This document shows positions 23,249 through 34,004 of a stretch of DNA of 64,000 bases, piece after piece. A program made the translations under genes and the position numbers. The notes beneath the pieces were generated by a model. The model ran no database searches and had not been told where the DNA came from. It saw only the letters and a program-made list of their open reading frames with translations. This DNA is from Petunia secreta (taxonomy: Eukaryota > Streptophyta > Magnoliopsida > Solanales > Solanaceae), in contig JARKIP010000011.1 of assembly GCA_029990175.1 (NCBI GenBank), positions 27,440,001 through 27,504,000 on the forward strand, given 5' to 3'. Position 1 is the first letter of the stretch, and every line of letters begins with the position of its first letter.

Positions 23249-23929
23249 CTTAACATATATATAATATTTCTTGAAATGTATATATGGACATGCTTATAGT
23301 TAGTCAATGCATATTTATTTTGAGCAAAATTAATTTTTTTCAAGGACCTAACTACTTGATTTGGAGATTCCATATTTTTCCTCTTATTTTCTTTACTATA
23401 TTCTCTAAAAATCCATCATACAAATACAACAACCTAAAATACTATATTCTCTAAACACATAAAATAATTTAAACGCTAAAAATAATGGGGGTTTACTATA
23501 TTCTCTAAACACTAAAACTCTTTACTATATTCTCTTAATACTAAAAAACTTTAAACTAATTAATGGGGATTTCACACATAAACATAAAAAAAAACTGAAA
23601 ACCGCCAATAAAATACCTCTTTTAGAACTGAAATTAACCTTGGAGCCGCTACCTTGATCCGTTCCAATTGAAATTTTGACAAAAAAAATATTAGTAACCC
23701 GTTTGGACCCTATACCCGAAAAAAGAAAAAAAATAACAAACTTACGGATTTGTATGGGGATGACGGATTGGTGTTAGGAGAAATAGAGATTTTGAAGAAA
23801 TGGGGAAATGGGAAAATGGAGAAATGGAGATTTTGGAGCTGTTTTTGTTTTTGGGGAAGAAGAGGAAATGGGGAAATGGGGCTCGTTACGTTTTTGCTGG
23901 ATCTGTTGTTGAAAAGTAACAGTTGTAGC
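23249..23929. other. CACTA 5' region, no gene seen
   Basis: AT-rich leader between the transposase start and the 5' subterminal repeats. Short direct repeats of a TTTACTATATTCTCTAAA motif occur near 23390-23540. The transposase promoter should lie here; no TATA box was assigned with confidence. Confidence 0.45.
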
Positions 23930-24144
23930 GACGGCACGCTATCTCTAGGTTTTTAAGTTTTTATTTAATGGAAGGTTATACGGATGGCTAGCCGTCTCTA
24001 AGAAACTAGGGACGACTAGCCGTCTCTAGCCTTTGAAATTTATTAACATGTCAGATTTATATGGACGGCTAGCGGTCTCTACTCAAATACAGACGGCTAG
24101 CCGTCTCTACCCTTCCCTCCCTAAATCCCGTTTTTCTAGTAGTG
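23930..24144. repeat. CACTA subterminal repeats and terminus, 5' side
   Basis: At least four copies of GACGGCTAGCCGTCTCT or close variants (near 23983, 24003, 24062 and 24092), including perfect palindromes ACGGCTAGCCGT, then the terminus TTTTTCTAGTAGTG at 24131-24144. Confidence 0.85.
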
Positions 24145-24497
24145 CCAGCTCCTGAATACTTTCCACGGTTAGGGCCCCCCATTTAATACGCGGACGCTCT
24201 GGCACAACTCTCTTCTTCCTCGGCCTTATAATATCTAGCTCCAAACTAAGAGCCTATGTTGAGTAAGAATATTTTTGCTCGGGATAACCTTGAAATCCCT
24301 ACACACTCCCATATCACTCTTCCTTAGGAGGAGGAATAGATCAGGGTCCTTGCCCCCGAACTACAGAATGTGACCAGGTGTCCTTTTTTTTGAAAGCTTG
24401 AGTTAGCTATCGCCAAATCAAAAGCTTTAGCAAAATCAAAGAGAGTGACTCCTCCTTCATTTCTATCCCCAAAACCAAAACCGTCATGCATCCCATA
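24145..24497 (-). pseudogene. RTE-type LINE endonuclease part (other side of the CACTA)
   Basis: The minus strand carries the end of an apurinic-type endonuclease domain: GFGFGDRNEGG, LFDFAKAFDLAIANSSF, then KVIPSE and QHRLLVLDLDI, then ERPRIKWGAL. These motifs precede the linker/RT fragment at 7322-8252 in RTE LINEs. One frameshift is visible around the poly-T at 24384. The first two-thirds of the endonuclease is missing. Confidence 0.75.
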
Positions 24498-24812
24498 ACA
24501 TAATATTTATAATTTCTATTTTGTCAACTACATAAACTAAAGAAATACTTATTAAACTAAATTTATGAATGTCTTACTTAATATCAATTATGTCTTAACA
24601 TAGAGATATGAAATGATTGATATATTCTTAATTGAAAGGAAAAAATAACTGTAAAAGAAATTTTCTAAAAAGATAACTAATGACTTCGTACTCAAAAAAT
24701 TAGCAAAATGATATCAAATAAATGAGGTTACGATTTTTTTTTTTTTTTTAAAATTTAGGCCTTCTATTAATACTTCGCTTTAGGCCATAAATTTTGTGGG
24801 GCCGTCTCTAAC
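24498..24812. other. Right arm of the possible hAT-like element
   Basis: AT-rich with no gene. It ends in TTAGGCC...GCTTTAGGCC...TGGGGCCGTCTCTAAC, the partner of the GGCC-rich left end near 5930-5990. Confidence 0.35.
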
Positions 24813-24862
24813 TACCCGACAATATAAAAAGAATTTACACCATCAATACAAAAGTTAAACTC
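24813..24862. mobile_element. Mutator-like MITE, copy 2, right part
   Basis: It resumes with TACCCGACAATATAAAAAG and ends with the inverted terminal repeat TTTACACCATCAATAC...GTTAAACTC. The TTTAAAAGA that follows (24863-24871) pairs with TTTAAAAAA before 5589. Confidence 0.65.
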
Positions 24863-24871
24863 TTTAAAAGA

Positions 24872-25918
24872 AAAAGGAGGAGTTACCAAAAATCTGATCG
24901 TCACAATTTGTTCTTATCATATCATATCTTACGTTCCACAAATGGAATTTACTTGTCTATGAGAGTTCTTTCCAAATCCGTCGACTTCTTTTCTTTAAAA
25001 GAAATTTCCCCCCCTGTTGCTTACATCACTGTCGACACCTCTATTGACGATTTACCGGCAAATACTGTTAGTCTTAGCACTTTGCTTCCACATGGGCTGC
25101 TTTGGGCACAATGTATTCTTTCACGTACTCTGACTTTTTCGAAAAGATAAGCCTTGGGATTTTATAATTTGTTGTATTTTGGTAAAACAAGTGATGTGTT
25201 TAATCTTAGCTTGTAATGATCTGCTTAATGCAATCATACCTTGAATCATAAAGCGACGTTGATTTTAGTTTTTCCTTTTTCACGTGTTGATTTCGTACAT
25301 TTTGTTTAGTTGGCCGATAATATTCCATAGAATATTCGTGGAGTCGTTTAAGGGACGTACGCATATTATGTATAAATAATGGTGTTAGATTTCTCTCCTA
25401 TTGGAGATTAGACAAACAACTTAAAAGTCTTCGAATTACTTGTTCCCTTTGTCCAGTTTTACTTTGATTTCACTTTCTGTGCTAGTTTGGAGATGGAGGA
25501 CTTCCTATTATAAAAGAATAATTCAGTACTAGTAGTTATGTACGTTGAAATTTAAAAACCGTATATTTTTTATACATCTTTTAATTAGTAGCATATCGTA
25601 ACTTGACAAACCATATAATAGTAACAAATTACCCCACACACACACACATATACACACACACATTATCATATGGAAGTTAATATTGCTCAATATATAATGT
25701 TTAAAATATTACCTGTAAGGATAGTTCTAATGAAACGAGAATTTTGAAGATAGTCATGATGTATGGACAATATAATACCAAAGTGACACCAATATATTAC
25801 TATGAATTAGCGAAACCTCATAGATTAAACAAAATAAAGAAACTCTTTAAATTGCACTTGAGGTGGTAAACAAGTTAAGATCACACTTCCCAAGAAACCT
25901 AGCCACCTCATGACTTTG
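24872..25918. other. Intergenic sequence 3' of the storage-protein-like gene
   Basis: AT-rich with no recognised gene. An 80-codon frame at 24908-25150 has no motif I know and no codon-use support. There is a short CA-rich microsatellite near 25635-25662. Confidence 0.5.
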
Positions 25919-25924
25919 TTTATT
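25919..25924 (-). terminator. Candidate polyadenylation signal
   Basis: AATAAA on the minus strand, about 73 bases past the stop codon of the storage-protein-like gene. Spacing is right for a plant near-upstream element. Confidence 0.5.
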
Positions 25925-25996
25925 TTCGTACAAATTCCATTAGAGGAATTCACGTACCGGCTAGTACAAATAAAAGTTCATTCAACATACTTGCAA

Positions 25997-28900
25997 TTAA
26001 AGTTCTTGATACTTCAAAGACAACTGCTTGATGAACTGCACAACAACTTCAACAGAGTTGTTGGCGGCAAGGGTGATAAAGGTGGCAGCTTCATTGGACT
26101 CGCCATCCCCGCCACCTGCCAAGTCAGAAAGGGCACGGATGACGATGTAAGGCACCTTCTGCTGGTAGCAAATGAGTGCCACTGCAGCACTTTCCATTTC
26201 CACAGGACTCACATCAAACTTCTTGTAAATGAAGCTCCTATATGCTGCATTGTCTAAGTATATGCTTGCACTTGTTCCTCTGTGTACTCTTGCTACCTCT
26301 GGTGTATGGCTCAGGCAAGTTGTTGCGTTTAGACATCCTTCTAGTTTCAAACCCTAGTTACACAAACATTACCAACATGTCATATTAGGTTTATTTTACA
26401 AAAATAAAGACATAAGTAGGTAATTTATATGAAATTGTCTCAACCAACAATAGAATTTATAAAAAAATCAAGTCTGAAAAATACTTGAAGTCTACTAACA
26501 CAGATCGACAAATATTACTCATTTTAACGGCCAGCCATAGCTCACCATGTAATTTTAGTTTAGGTGCACTCAGTTTTTTAAGTTGGTTTTAAAAAGAAAA
26601 GTGCCTTTCTATATTTAAAAGTAATTTAACTTTAAATTTTTCTTTACTCATAATGCATGACATACTTTTATACACATAAGAATGACATGTTATAAACCAT
26701 AAGCTTTAAAAAAAATTTACTTTTATAAATTTAAATTTTGTGTCCAATCAAATTTCGTCACATAAAAATAAATATAGCATGAAGTATTTTATTGGGCGTA
26801 CAAGGATTGTTGTATTAAATATGAGTAAGGGTTATCTTCACGTCCATTTTAAATTTATCTAACATCCAAAAAAGATATTGAGGGACAGAAGTAAGACAAC
26901 AAACGATAATGTTGTATTTCTTGATAGGAGTGACGTGGGGATTGGCCAGTAAAATATGTATGAATGGCTAATCAAAGGCTCCATCCCAGACCCTCTCTTT
27001 TTCATTACCTTCTACTACTACTACATCATTTAAGAAGTACAATATATATTCAGGATCTTTCTACTGTACACTACACTCTTGACACTTGCAAATATATTTT
27101 TTCTGTTCCAATTTATGTGGCAGCATTTTTTTATTAATTTGTTAAAAATAATGGCAGTATTCCAAATTTAATAACAGCTTCACTTCAAAGTTAGAGTTTT
27201 GTCATTAATGAAATGATTTACAACCACACAAACATCTATGTCTTATTTTAGACCACAAGTTTCAAAAGTCTTCCTTTATTTTTACACTTCATGCCGAATC
27301 AACTATAAAATGAAACGGATGGAGTAACACGTTACACTTACACCAATCCAATATACAACCCACCATAAACAATTATTGTTGATATTCTGAATACTTTTGA
27401 TAAATGCTTACTATAATTTACCTCAAGTTCCTTGGCAATTGCAAAGTAAAATGGGTCAACTGGGACCCAAAAGATATGTTCTCTTTCTTCGGGGGTGCCA
27501 AATACAGGGAATACTTCTTCAGGTTGGTACCAGACATTGTTAAGAAGATTATTGTGCGAGTTGCAATTTGTCACATTCACATTGTATTCGGCAATTTTCA
27601 AGTATCCTAAATCTCTGGTGTAGTCTCCATTCACTTCAAGTGGTAGTTCATTCTCAGGGCCATCTCCATATCTCTGCAGTATTTGTAAGTTGTCTTTAGT
27701 AGTAATAAAATTAAAGAACGAAAGATTTTTTTTTTCTTTTCACCTTAAACTTTCTTCTACTATTGGTAGTACTAGTATTATATTTCTTTTGAACATTTCA
27801 ATAAGAAGAATGACAATATAATGCTGCCTCCTAATTAAGTACTGCTATATGTTTTGTTTATCCCAGTCTTATATTTAATAGTCCAAAGTTACACGTAATG
27901 AAATAAGATTGCGTGACTTTGTGTGTTACATATATTGTCATGATAACCACCGTTAGAATATGTTTAAGTTATAGTATATATTACTAACAATAAAAGCATT
28001 TTATGTAATTAATTTAGTAGGTTATTACTTTTTTTTCCAAATTATTATATCAGGCTTGATATATATGATGAATTATCTATTATAGTAAGTCAACTTAATC
28101 TTATTGGATAAAAGTTCCTTGCACAGTTTAAAGAATATTTCTCTTAAAATATGTATTCAAGTTAAACATACTGAAACCATTTTTATCAATCAACTCACTA
28201 ATGATTATCATATAGATTTACTAATAATTATCTCATATATGAGCAACCTAATTGTGTATATAGGTTTACACCGTTTGCTCATAGATTTTTAAACATATAT
28301 GAAGAGGTAGCTACCTGCCAATTCCAAAGAGCAGTATGTGCCCAGTATTGGGGAATGGCAACATCTCCAATATGGAGAGATGGATTTGCATTTCCTGCAA
28401 TTCCATAGTGCACAACACCTTTAACCTTGAATAATGCTAACAATAGCTGTGTTGTTATGCCTGCATTTAGCTGTGAGTAATGAAAAAAGAAAAATAAAAG
28501 GAATTAAGAAGAAGCCCATGAAAGTTAGTACGTACAACTTCAAATCCATAGATATTCCGATAAACAAATTAATTTCACACCAAAACAGAAACAGAAATAC
28601 CCACCATGGCAAGTCCAGTCATAACCAGAACAACAGGCTGTTTCTCAATGTATCCAAACCGAAATCTCCTCCCTTCGATAATCAAAGAATGAAATCATTG
28701 GTAAGCAAGTGAATTAAAGAGAAGAAAGAGTGTATATTATTTTTGAGTCAGCTTCTATGTAAATCATATTTTTATAATGAAATATGGAACATCCTTTTGA
28801 GGTTTTGCGCTGTAGAAATCAACTTAATGGTGCTTATTTTACCTGCATAGTCAATGGTAAGGTTACTAGATTTGTAACTAGGGTGTTGAAGAAGAGGGTT

Positions 28901-29062
28901 CATCTCAAACAGGTTGGGAATGACCAATCCCAAGTAAGGGCCTTTTCTATTAGCCATATCAATCAATTTTCTAGTCTTTCCAGTTATAGCACCATCTACT
29001 TCTTCTAGGGTTACCACCATGAAAACAAGAACCAATACACAAAAAAGCTTGGAAACTGCCAT
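25997..29062 (-). CDS. Bark-storage-protein-like / nucleoside phosphorylase superfamily protein (5 exons, 350 codons)
   Basis: Exons, all minus: 28843-29062, 28605-28672, 28315-28470, 27422-27673, 25997-26353. Every intron starts GT and ends AG, phases join without a break (1,053 nt including TAA), and no stop or shift is present. The N-terminus has a hydrophobic signal peptide (LFCVLVLVFMVV), so the protein is likely secreted or vacuolar. Family landmarks: LGLVIPN near residue 45; VMTGLAMLNAG about 92-102; HYGIAGNANP about 116-125 (phosphate-site loop); VEMESAA about 284; RALSDLAGGGDG about 304-315, which retains the Asp used by MTA/nucleoside phosphorylases. Possible N-glycosylation sites are NLT and NVT. 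This is the PNP_UDP fold of poplar bark storage and wound-inducible win4 proteins. They act in nitrogen storage; enzyme activity is often doubtful. It is the only intact cellular gene I see here. Confidence 0.93.
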
Positions 29063-29166
29063 GGTAGACAGTTTGACAAGTTAGGGGGAGGGGTTAAAGA
29101 TGACTTTGATGAAGCTAAATAGAGTATTGAGGTTGAAGATTGAGAAGAGAAGCTAAATAGACTTCA

Positions 29167-29175
29167 TATTTATAG
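29167..29175 (-). promoter_or_regulatory. TATA box of the storage-protein-like gene
   Basis: CTATAAATA on the minus strand, 105 bases upstream of the ATG. Transcription would then start near 29135-29140, leaving a 5' leader of about 75 bases. Confidence 0.7.
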
Positions 29176-29179
29176 TTGC

Positions 29180-29944
29180 ACTGCATCATCAAAGCAAACT
29201 CTACTTGTTATTTTTAAAGTTTTGTGTTACTACATGCATATTATCCTAATATTAGTATCCCGATGTCCTATTATTACCGTATGAATGAGTCATATGACTA
29301 TTCAAATGTTGTCATACCTCACGTTTCAATAAATGTCATTCATTTCTTAAATTTCGTATCGTGCGAGAGCCGATTAAATTTACACCAGGAATCGTTAACC
29401 TATTCCAAATTAACGCTCGTTTTCATGAAAATCGCATGCACCCAAGTGGATATTGCATATATAGAACTTAATTCACCTAACAAATGAAGTTTTGATATAT
29501 AGATTGATGAATACTATTTTAATTTTATATATAAAGTTAAGTATAAGTATTTATTAATAATAAAGTAAGTGTAACAAATAAAATAAAAAATTTGCTTGAA
29601 GGGCTGTGCTTATATATACACACACACACGCACACACAGTGTCCCGATTTATGTATTTATATGGCACTTTTTCGCTTTTTCAATAGTCTAATGAGTTTTT
29701 CTTTGACCGCGATTTTATCATATATTTTTTTAAGTATTTTAAATTGTCAATTGTTATGACTAATAGTAGTATTTTTTATATATCTTCTAATTAAATATAT
29801 AAATTTTATTTTAAAAAGCTTAAAGATTTCAAAGTCCGAATTTACGGTTACAATTATTAAGTTTAACTCTCGAAATTCGAGTTGTGTTACATAAATTGGG
29901 ACTGAAGGTATATAATCTAAAGTAAAGTTAAGAATTACTCCTAC

Positions 29945-29986
<42 letters not shown>

Positions 29987-30343
29987 TATAATAAGTAATA
30001 ATTGAAAGAAATAAGGAAATTGGTTTGAAGGGTTGTGTTGCTTCTTACTACTAGTAATAATAGGAAAATATATGGCTGGTTCAACCCGTGACTTTTAAAT
30101 TAAAATAGCCTTGTTCAACTGTTTGAACATTCAAAAAATTGTCTAAAAGACGCCATTAGTACTCTACGGCAGCCTTAAGAGACAGCTGCTGATCAACCAC
30201 TCTTTCTAACCTTATTCTGCCAAAATTTTTCCATAAAATCTCGTTCATTTCATTATTTTAGATTTTTTTTTTTCAAATTCTACCACTGTTTGAACGTTGG
30301 GGCAAGTGTTACATAAAGTCATGGTTTTTCGAAATGTTTTATT
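29180..30343. other. Upstream intergenic region with a TAA microsatellite
   Basis: AT-rich promoter-side sequence. An 87-codon frame at 29224-29487 is unrecognised. CA-rich stretch at 29617-29637 and (TAA)13 at 29946-29984. Nothing else assigned. Confidence 0.5.
29946..29984. repeat. (TAA)13 microsatellite
   Basis: Uninterrupted AAT/TAA units. Confidence 0.97.
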
Positions 30344-30799
30344 TGTTAGAACTAAACTGTAGATGAGTACTATATCTACGCCAAGACCCATTATGTCAAA
30401 TCACCAAGATAATAAAGCTAGATGTGGAAGCGTACCTGAATCCGTGGAAACTGACAAAGTCATGCCATATCGCGGTTAGGTCTTCCAAACCATTACATGG
30501 GGCACTCACTCTTTTGTCTGATGATGAGATATCAGAAAATAAACTCCTACTTCTGATTTGGGGACCATAACTCTATTTATATTTGCACACACTTTATGTA
30601 TTTCTAATTAAGCTTATCATTTAATTAGAATATACATCTGGGTATTTAAACATAAGATCCATACTTTATTAGATATCTAATTAGGCCCGTCTAGCCTTAA
30701 CCATTAGCAGATCACTTTAATTGGGTCAACATTTATAATAACAATTAACATACAATTATTATTAATACATATATATGTGTAAGTCCATAAATTCTTACA
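30344..30799 (-). mobile_element. Copia-type LTR with adjoining polypurine tract
   Basis: A 456-bp segment begins TGTTAGAA and ends TTCTTACA, an 8-base imperfect inverted terminus. Directly to its right, the minus strand reads GTAGTCCAAGTGGGATAT, the polypurine tract seen just before the 3' LTR of many plant Ty1/copia elements. So this is the 3' LTR of a minus-strand element whose body is mostly lost (or a few hundred degraded bases at 30800-31000). No partner LTR in the window. Confidence 0.5.
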
Positions 30800-32398
30800 A
30801 TATCCCACTTGGACTACACATTTATACACACAGCCTTATAATTGTATGTCACCTTATGAGCTCCAAACATTGTTTATGCCTAAAATTGGTCGCCTAGATT
30901 AAACAATTAATTAAGAATGAGGTCACAAGCAATATAGTAAATATGATGGAAAAGTAAATAAATAAAAGAGAGAAATAATGAGTAAGAAAAGTAAAGTAGC
31001 CTTATTCCTTGAGAATAGCCGGATTCTATGGTGAATCGCTATGTTGTACAATACAATATAAGGAGAGTATTTATAGTAATGGATATCCTGTCCTAATTAA
31101 AGTAAAATACAAAGACTAATAAGGCTATGAGCCTATAACTCAAGGCGGTGATATATACGAAACCCTAACTAGGTGACTGTAACCTTAAGGCGGCAGGATG
31201 TATGCCATTCGTCATATGCCCGTACCGCCTGAACGGTCGTAACTCGTAGAACAGTCGTGTATCCTTTATGTCCAGTGACTCGTAAAATAACCCTTGTCTC
31301 GCCAGCTGGACTCATATCCCCGTAATAGTAGGTGACATATTTTTGCCCAGACAGTCAGTCCTTCCACTTGCTGATTGCTAACGCAAGCAGTCAGGAAGTG
31401 AAAGCGGTATACAAGATGGATGTGAAAAGATATCTCACTGACTCCGTGAGACTCGCAGTCTCTTTGACCAAGAATGATATTGATTTCTTCGAGAACTCTG
31501 CGTGCTTCCATTTGATTGGTTGATACCGATTTCATGCACCTTTCCAAGGACTGCCATTAACTGCTCCTAATCATTTCATATCTCTAGCAATAATGACATT
31601 TGACTGTTTCATATGTCACTCTTATCTTTTTCTGGCTATAAATAGGGGCGCTTCATGACAGTAGAAAAATCACAAACTCCTCTTCAGAAAATACTTCACT
31701 TCTTCAACAATTTCTTATTATAGTGAAAAACTTTTCTTTCTTCAAAAATGTTTGCCTTCGATCCTAGTTTTATATTCCCAGAAAACCTTCTGCGTTCCAA
31801 ATGGATGATAAATGAGGGAACCGTAGGAGAAAACTCTTATGCAGTTATTTTCCTTTCTTTCTTCATCTATGAAGAAACGAATGAAGTCCCCCGAGTCATG
31901 AAGTTTGATCCGGATTCTACCGACGTCCTTAGAGATGTCTTCATTGTGTCATGTGCACTGATTACGGTGCGCTCATCTTCTAACACGGCGATTTCTGTGA
32001 TATTTTTCTCGTCATGCGGGGTCAGAACGCTTAGCCCTTTCAGCTGTCGTGCGGCTTCTCCGCCAGGATTTCTCTGGTGCTTAGGTTGCCTTTTGATGGA
32101 GTAGGGTTGAAGCCTACTTGTCTGACTCCATTTCATGGCAGGCAAGAGGATACAACTTCACATCGTCGGGTGATTAAGGTGTCACTGAGCTTTGGATCCC
32201 CTCGCGATTCAGGGCTTTCACCTTAGTTATTTGCTTCAACTGAACCGCTATTGCAACGCTTCATCGGCAGTTTCCTGTGGGATACCCATGGGAGGAGGCT
32301 CCCTTGTGGTAGTTTTCCAGCTCAAGCCTTTTCATCCCTAGTGAGCTCCTGTTTGTGCTTGAAGGTCTGCGGGGCTGTACACTCTGATTTGACCAATT
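30800..32398. other. Unassigned sequence left of the Tat element
   Basis: GC content is higher than in the neighbouring spacer. A good TATA box, CTATAAATAGG, lies at about 31636-31646. An open frame of 118 codons follows on the plus strand (31748-32104), and open frames of 92-93 codons lie on the minus strand (31266-31547, 31867-32145). None has a domain I recognise. It is continuous with 53065-53780 once the Tat element is removed, and could be another degraded retroelement or a low-copy gene remnant. Confidence 0.4.
31748..32104 (+). CDS. Unrecognised 118-codon open frame behind a TATA box
   Basis: It starts at an ATG about 105 bases downstream of CTATAAATAGG, with a leader of mixed composition. 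The product has mixed hydrophobic/charged sequence (MFAFDPSFIFPENLL...) and no signal or motif I know. The last third is cysteine- and leucine-rich and may be random. It is listed only because a promoter-like element is well placed. Doubtful. Confidence 0.2.
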   Translation: MFAFDPSFIFPENLLRSKWMINEGTVGENSYAVIFLSFFIYEETNEVPRVMKFDPDSTDVLRDVFIVSCALITVRSSSNTAISVIFFSSCGVRTLSPFSCRAASPPGFLWCLGCLLME

Positions 32399-32403
32399 GA
32401 GGT
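32399..32403. other. Target-site duplication GAGGT (left) of the Tat element
   Basis: GAGGT before the LTR start TGTTGACACCC equals GAGGT at 53060-53064 directly after the 3' LTR end ...TATGACA. Confidence 0.88.
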
Positions 32404-32952
32404 TGTTGACACCCAATTTTGTCCCTCCTGTTTTCAAAATCAACAGTTCTCAAATTTTTCACACAATCGTGTATTCACTCTTGCCTTGTCCATTTCTTTC
32501 AAATTACCTTCTCATAATAGCCTGGCAATTGAGGCCATTTCCAAAAGTGTCGTCTCAAATCATAGTTATTCTTAAGATCATTGCAATTACTTCTATTCTG
32601 ACAAAATTATCCAAAATTGTTTTAAATCCAAAATTGCCATTTTTACGCATTTCTTAGCCATCCTAACATTTTAAAATTAATTTCCTAATTTTCTTATATT
32701 TTTAAATCCATTTTATACAATTTGTATACCTATTTATACACTATTTATGAATATACATATAGATAAACACGTATATGCACACACATGCGTACACATCAGC
32801 CTATGTTTGCCACATTCGCGCCTACGTGGCTTAATCCTAACCCTCCGTTGATTTGATCCAATGGCTGAAAAACCAAAATTCCTAATCTACCCCCACACAA
32901 CCCTTAAACCCCTTGTCTATCCTCATTTCCTCACCCCCACCCCCGATATTCA

Positions 32953-33021
<69 letters not shown>
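32953..33021. repeat. (TC)n microsatellite in the 5' LTR
   Basis: About 34 TC units with one interruption. The 3' LTR has only about six (49897-49909), so this is an expansion after insertion. Confidence 0.95.
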
Positions 33022-33023
<2 letters not shown>

Positions 33024-33997
33024 CTCCTTGGCAATTAAAATCGCCACCACTGTCAATGGGCTTTTCCGGCCATTTTAGCCGGAGAAAATTAGGGAAAATA
33101 ACATCATCGTGTTCCCCTCGAAGTCCGCTACAAAACCCATATAGTTTTGAGGATGTTTGGGTAAGTGCAAAATTCCACCCTTGACAACTATGACACTACC
33201 GCCCGGAAACGTCTCCGGCGGGGTTCAGGCCATCGATTCAAAGGTGTTATCACCTAAGCGGGGGGTAACCCCCCCCCCCCCCCATGCGAAGTTAAATTTA
33301 TAACGGGTCAAAATTGCCCCGATTCTAGTAAACGTAATCCTCTCTTCTTTAATTCTGTGAAACCTATGTGACTCTATGCATAAAATCTCCTATGTTTTTT
33401 TATAAATTAGCAGGATTATCGTCTTCACTTGTTGATTGACTGATTTGCATGATTTACGACCTCTGTGAATTATTGATTCTTTTGGACACTATAACGAGCC
33501 TGTTTTACACTTTGGTTTTGACACGATTAGGGCTAAACTCTGTGCTATCTCTTTTGAATTTAAAAGCTTAAAACTGTGATTGGTTTGTCTGAATTGTTTG
33601 AATTACCCAACTGTGCATTGCTTGTGTAATTTCATGACTCATCTAATTAAAATCTGAACTGGTGGATTAATTTACATGATTCAAGGGATTTTGACTGATG
33701 TTGATTTGAATCTGTGAGTAAAATTTAGAAGGAAAATCAATATGATCACTGATATTTGCATCTTTTGAGACCTGTTGAAATTCAAACTTGTTTATAAGTG
33801 GATTTGTGAACCTAGACTATGTTAAGTTTGAGAGGAGGTTCTCAAATCAATCCAAGACTGATTGGCCTTAGAATTTGGGATTGACTGCTCTATTTTTGGA
33901 AGATTGACTCAAATATCTCCCTTGTTATTCTTGGAAGGCTATTATTCCTTACCTTATTAACTTTTACCCGTTGCTTTTCAAATCCCTGCTCTTCACC

Positions 33998-34004
33998 TAT
34001 ATAA
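33998..34004 (+). promoter_or_regulatory. TATA box of the 5' LTR
   Basis: CACCTATATAAGC is conserved in both LTRs (also 50875-50881), about 1.59 kb into the LTR. Element transcription probably starts about 30 bases downstream, which would place U3 before it and R/U5 after it. Confidence 0.6.

Larger units (their letters stand above)
8253..24144 (-). mobile_element. CACTA (En/Spm-type) transposon, 15.9 kb including a nested LTR element
   Basis: The termini are CATTACTAGAAAATC (8253, first CACTA base set mutated C to T) and, reverse-complemented, CACTACTAGAAAAACGGG (24144). They are flanked by CCA duplications. Both ends carry arrays of GACGGCTAGCCGTC-like subterminal repeats. It holds two minus-strand genes in the usual order: a TNP2-type transposase (19592-23248) and a second Transposase_24-type protein (8943-19473, interrupted). 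Without the 8.75-kb gypsy insertion the element is about 7.1 kb. Both genes contain stops, so it is not autonomous now. Confidence 0.92.

Noticed and set aside
24908..25150. 80-codon open frame as a gene
   Set aside because: No motif, no intron support, no promoter, AT-rich setting; length is expected by chance.
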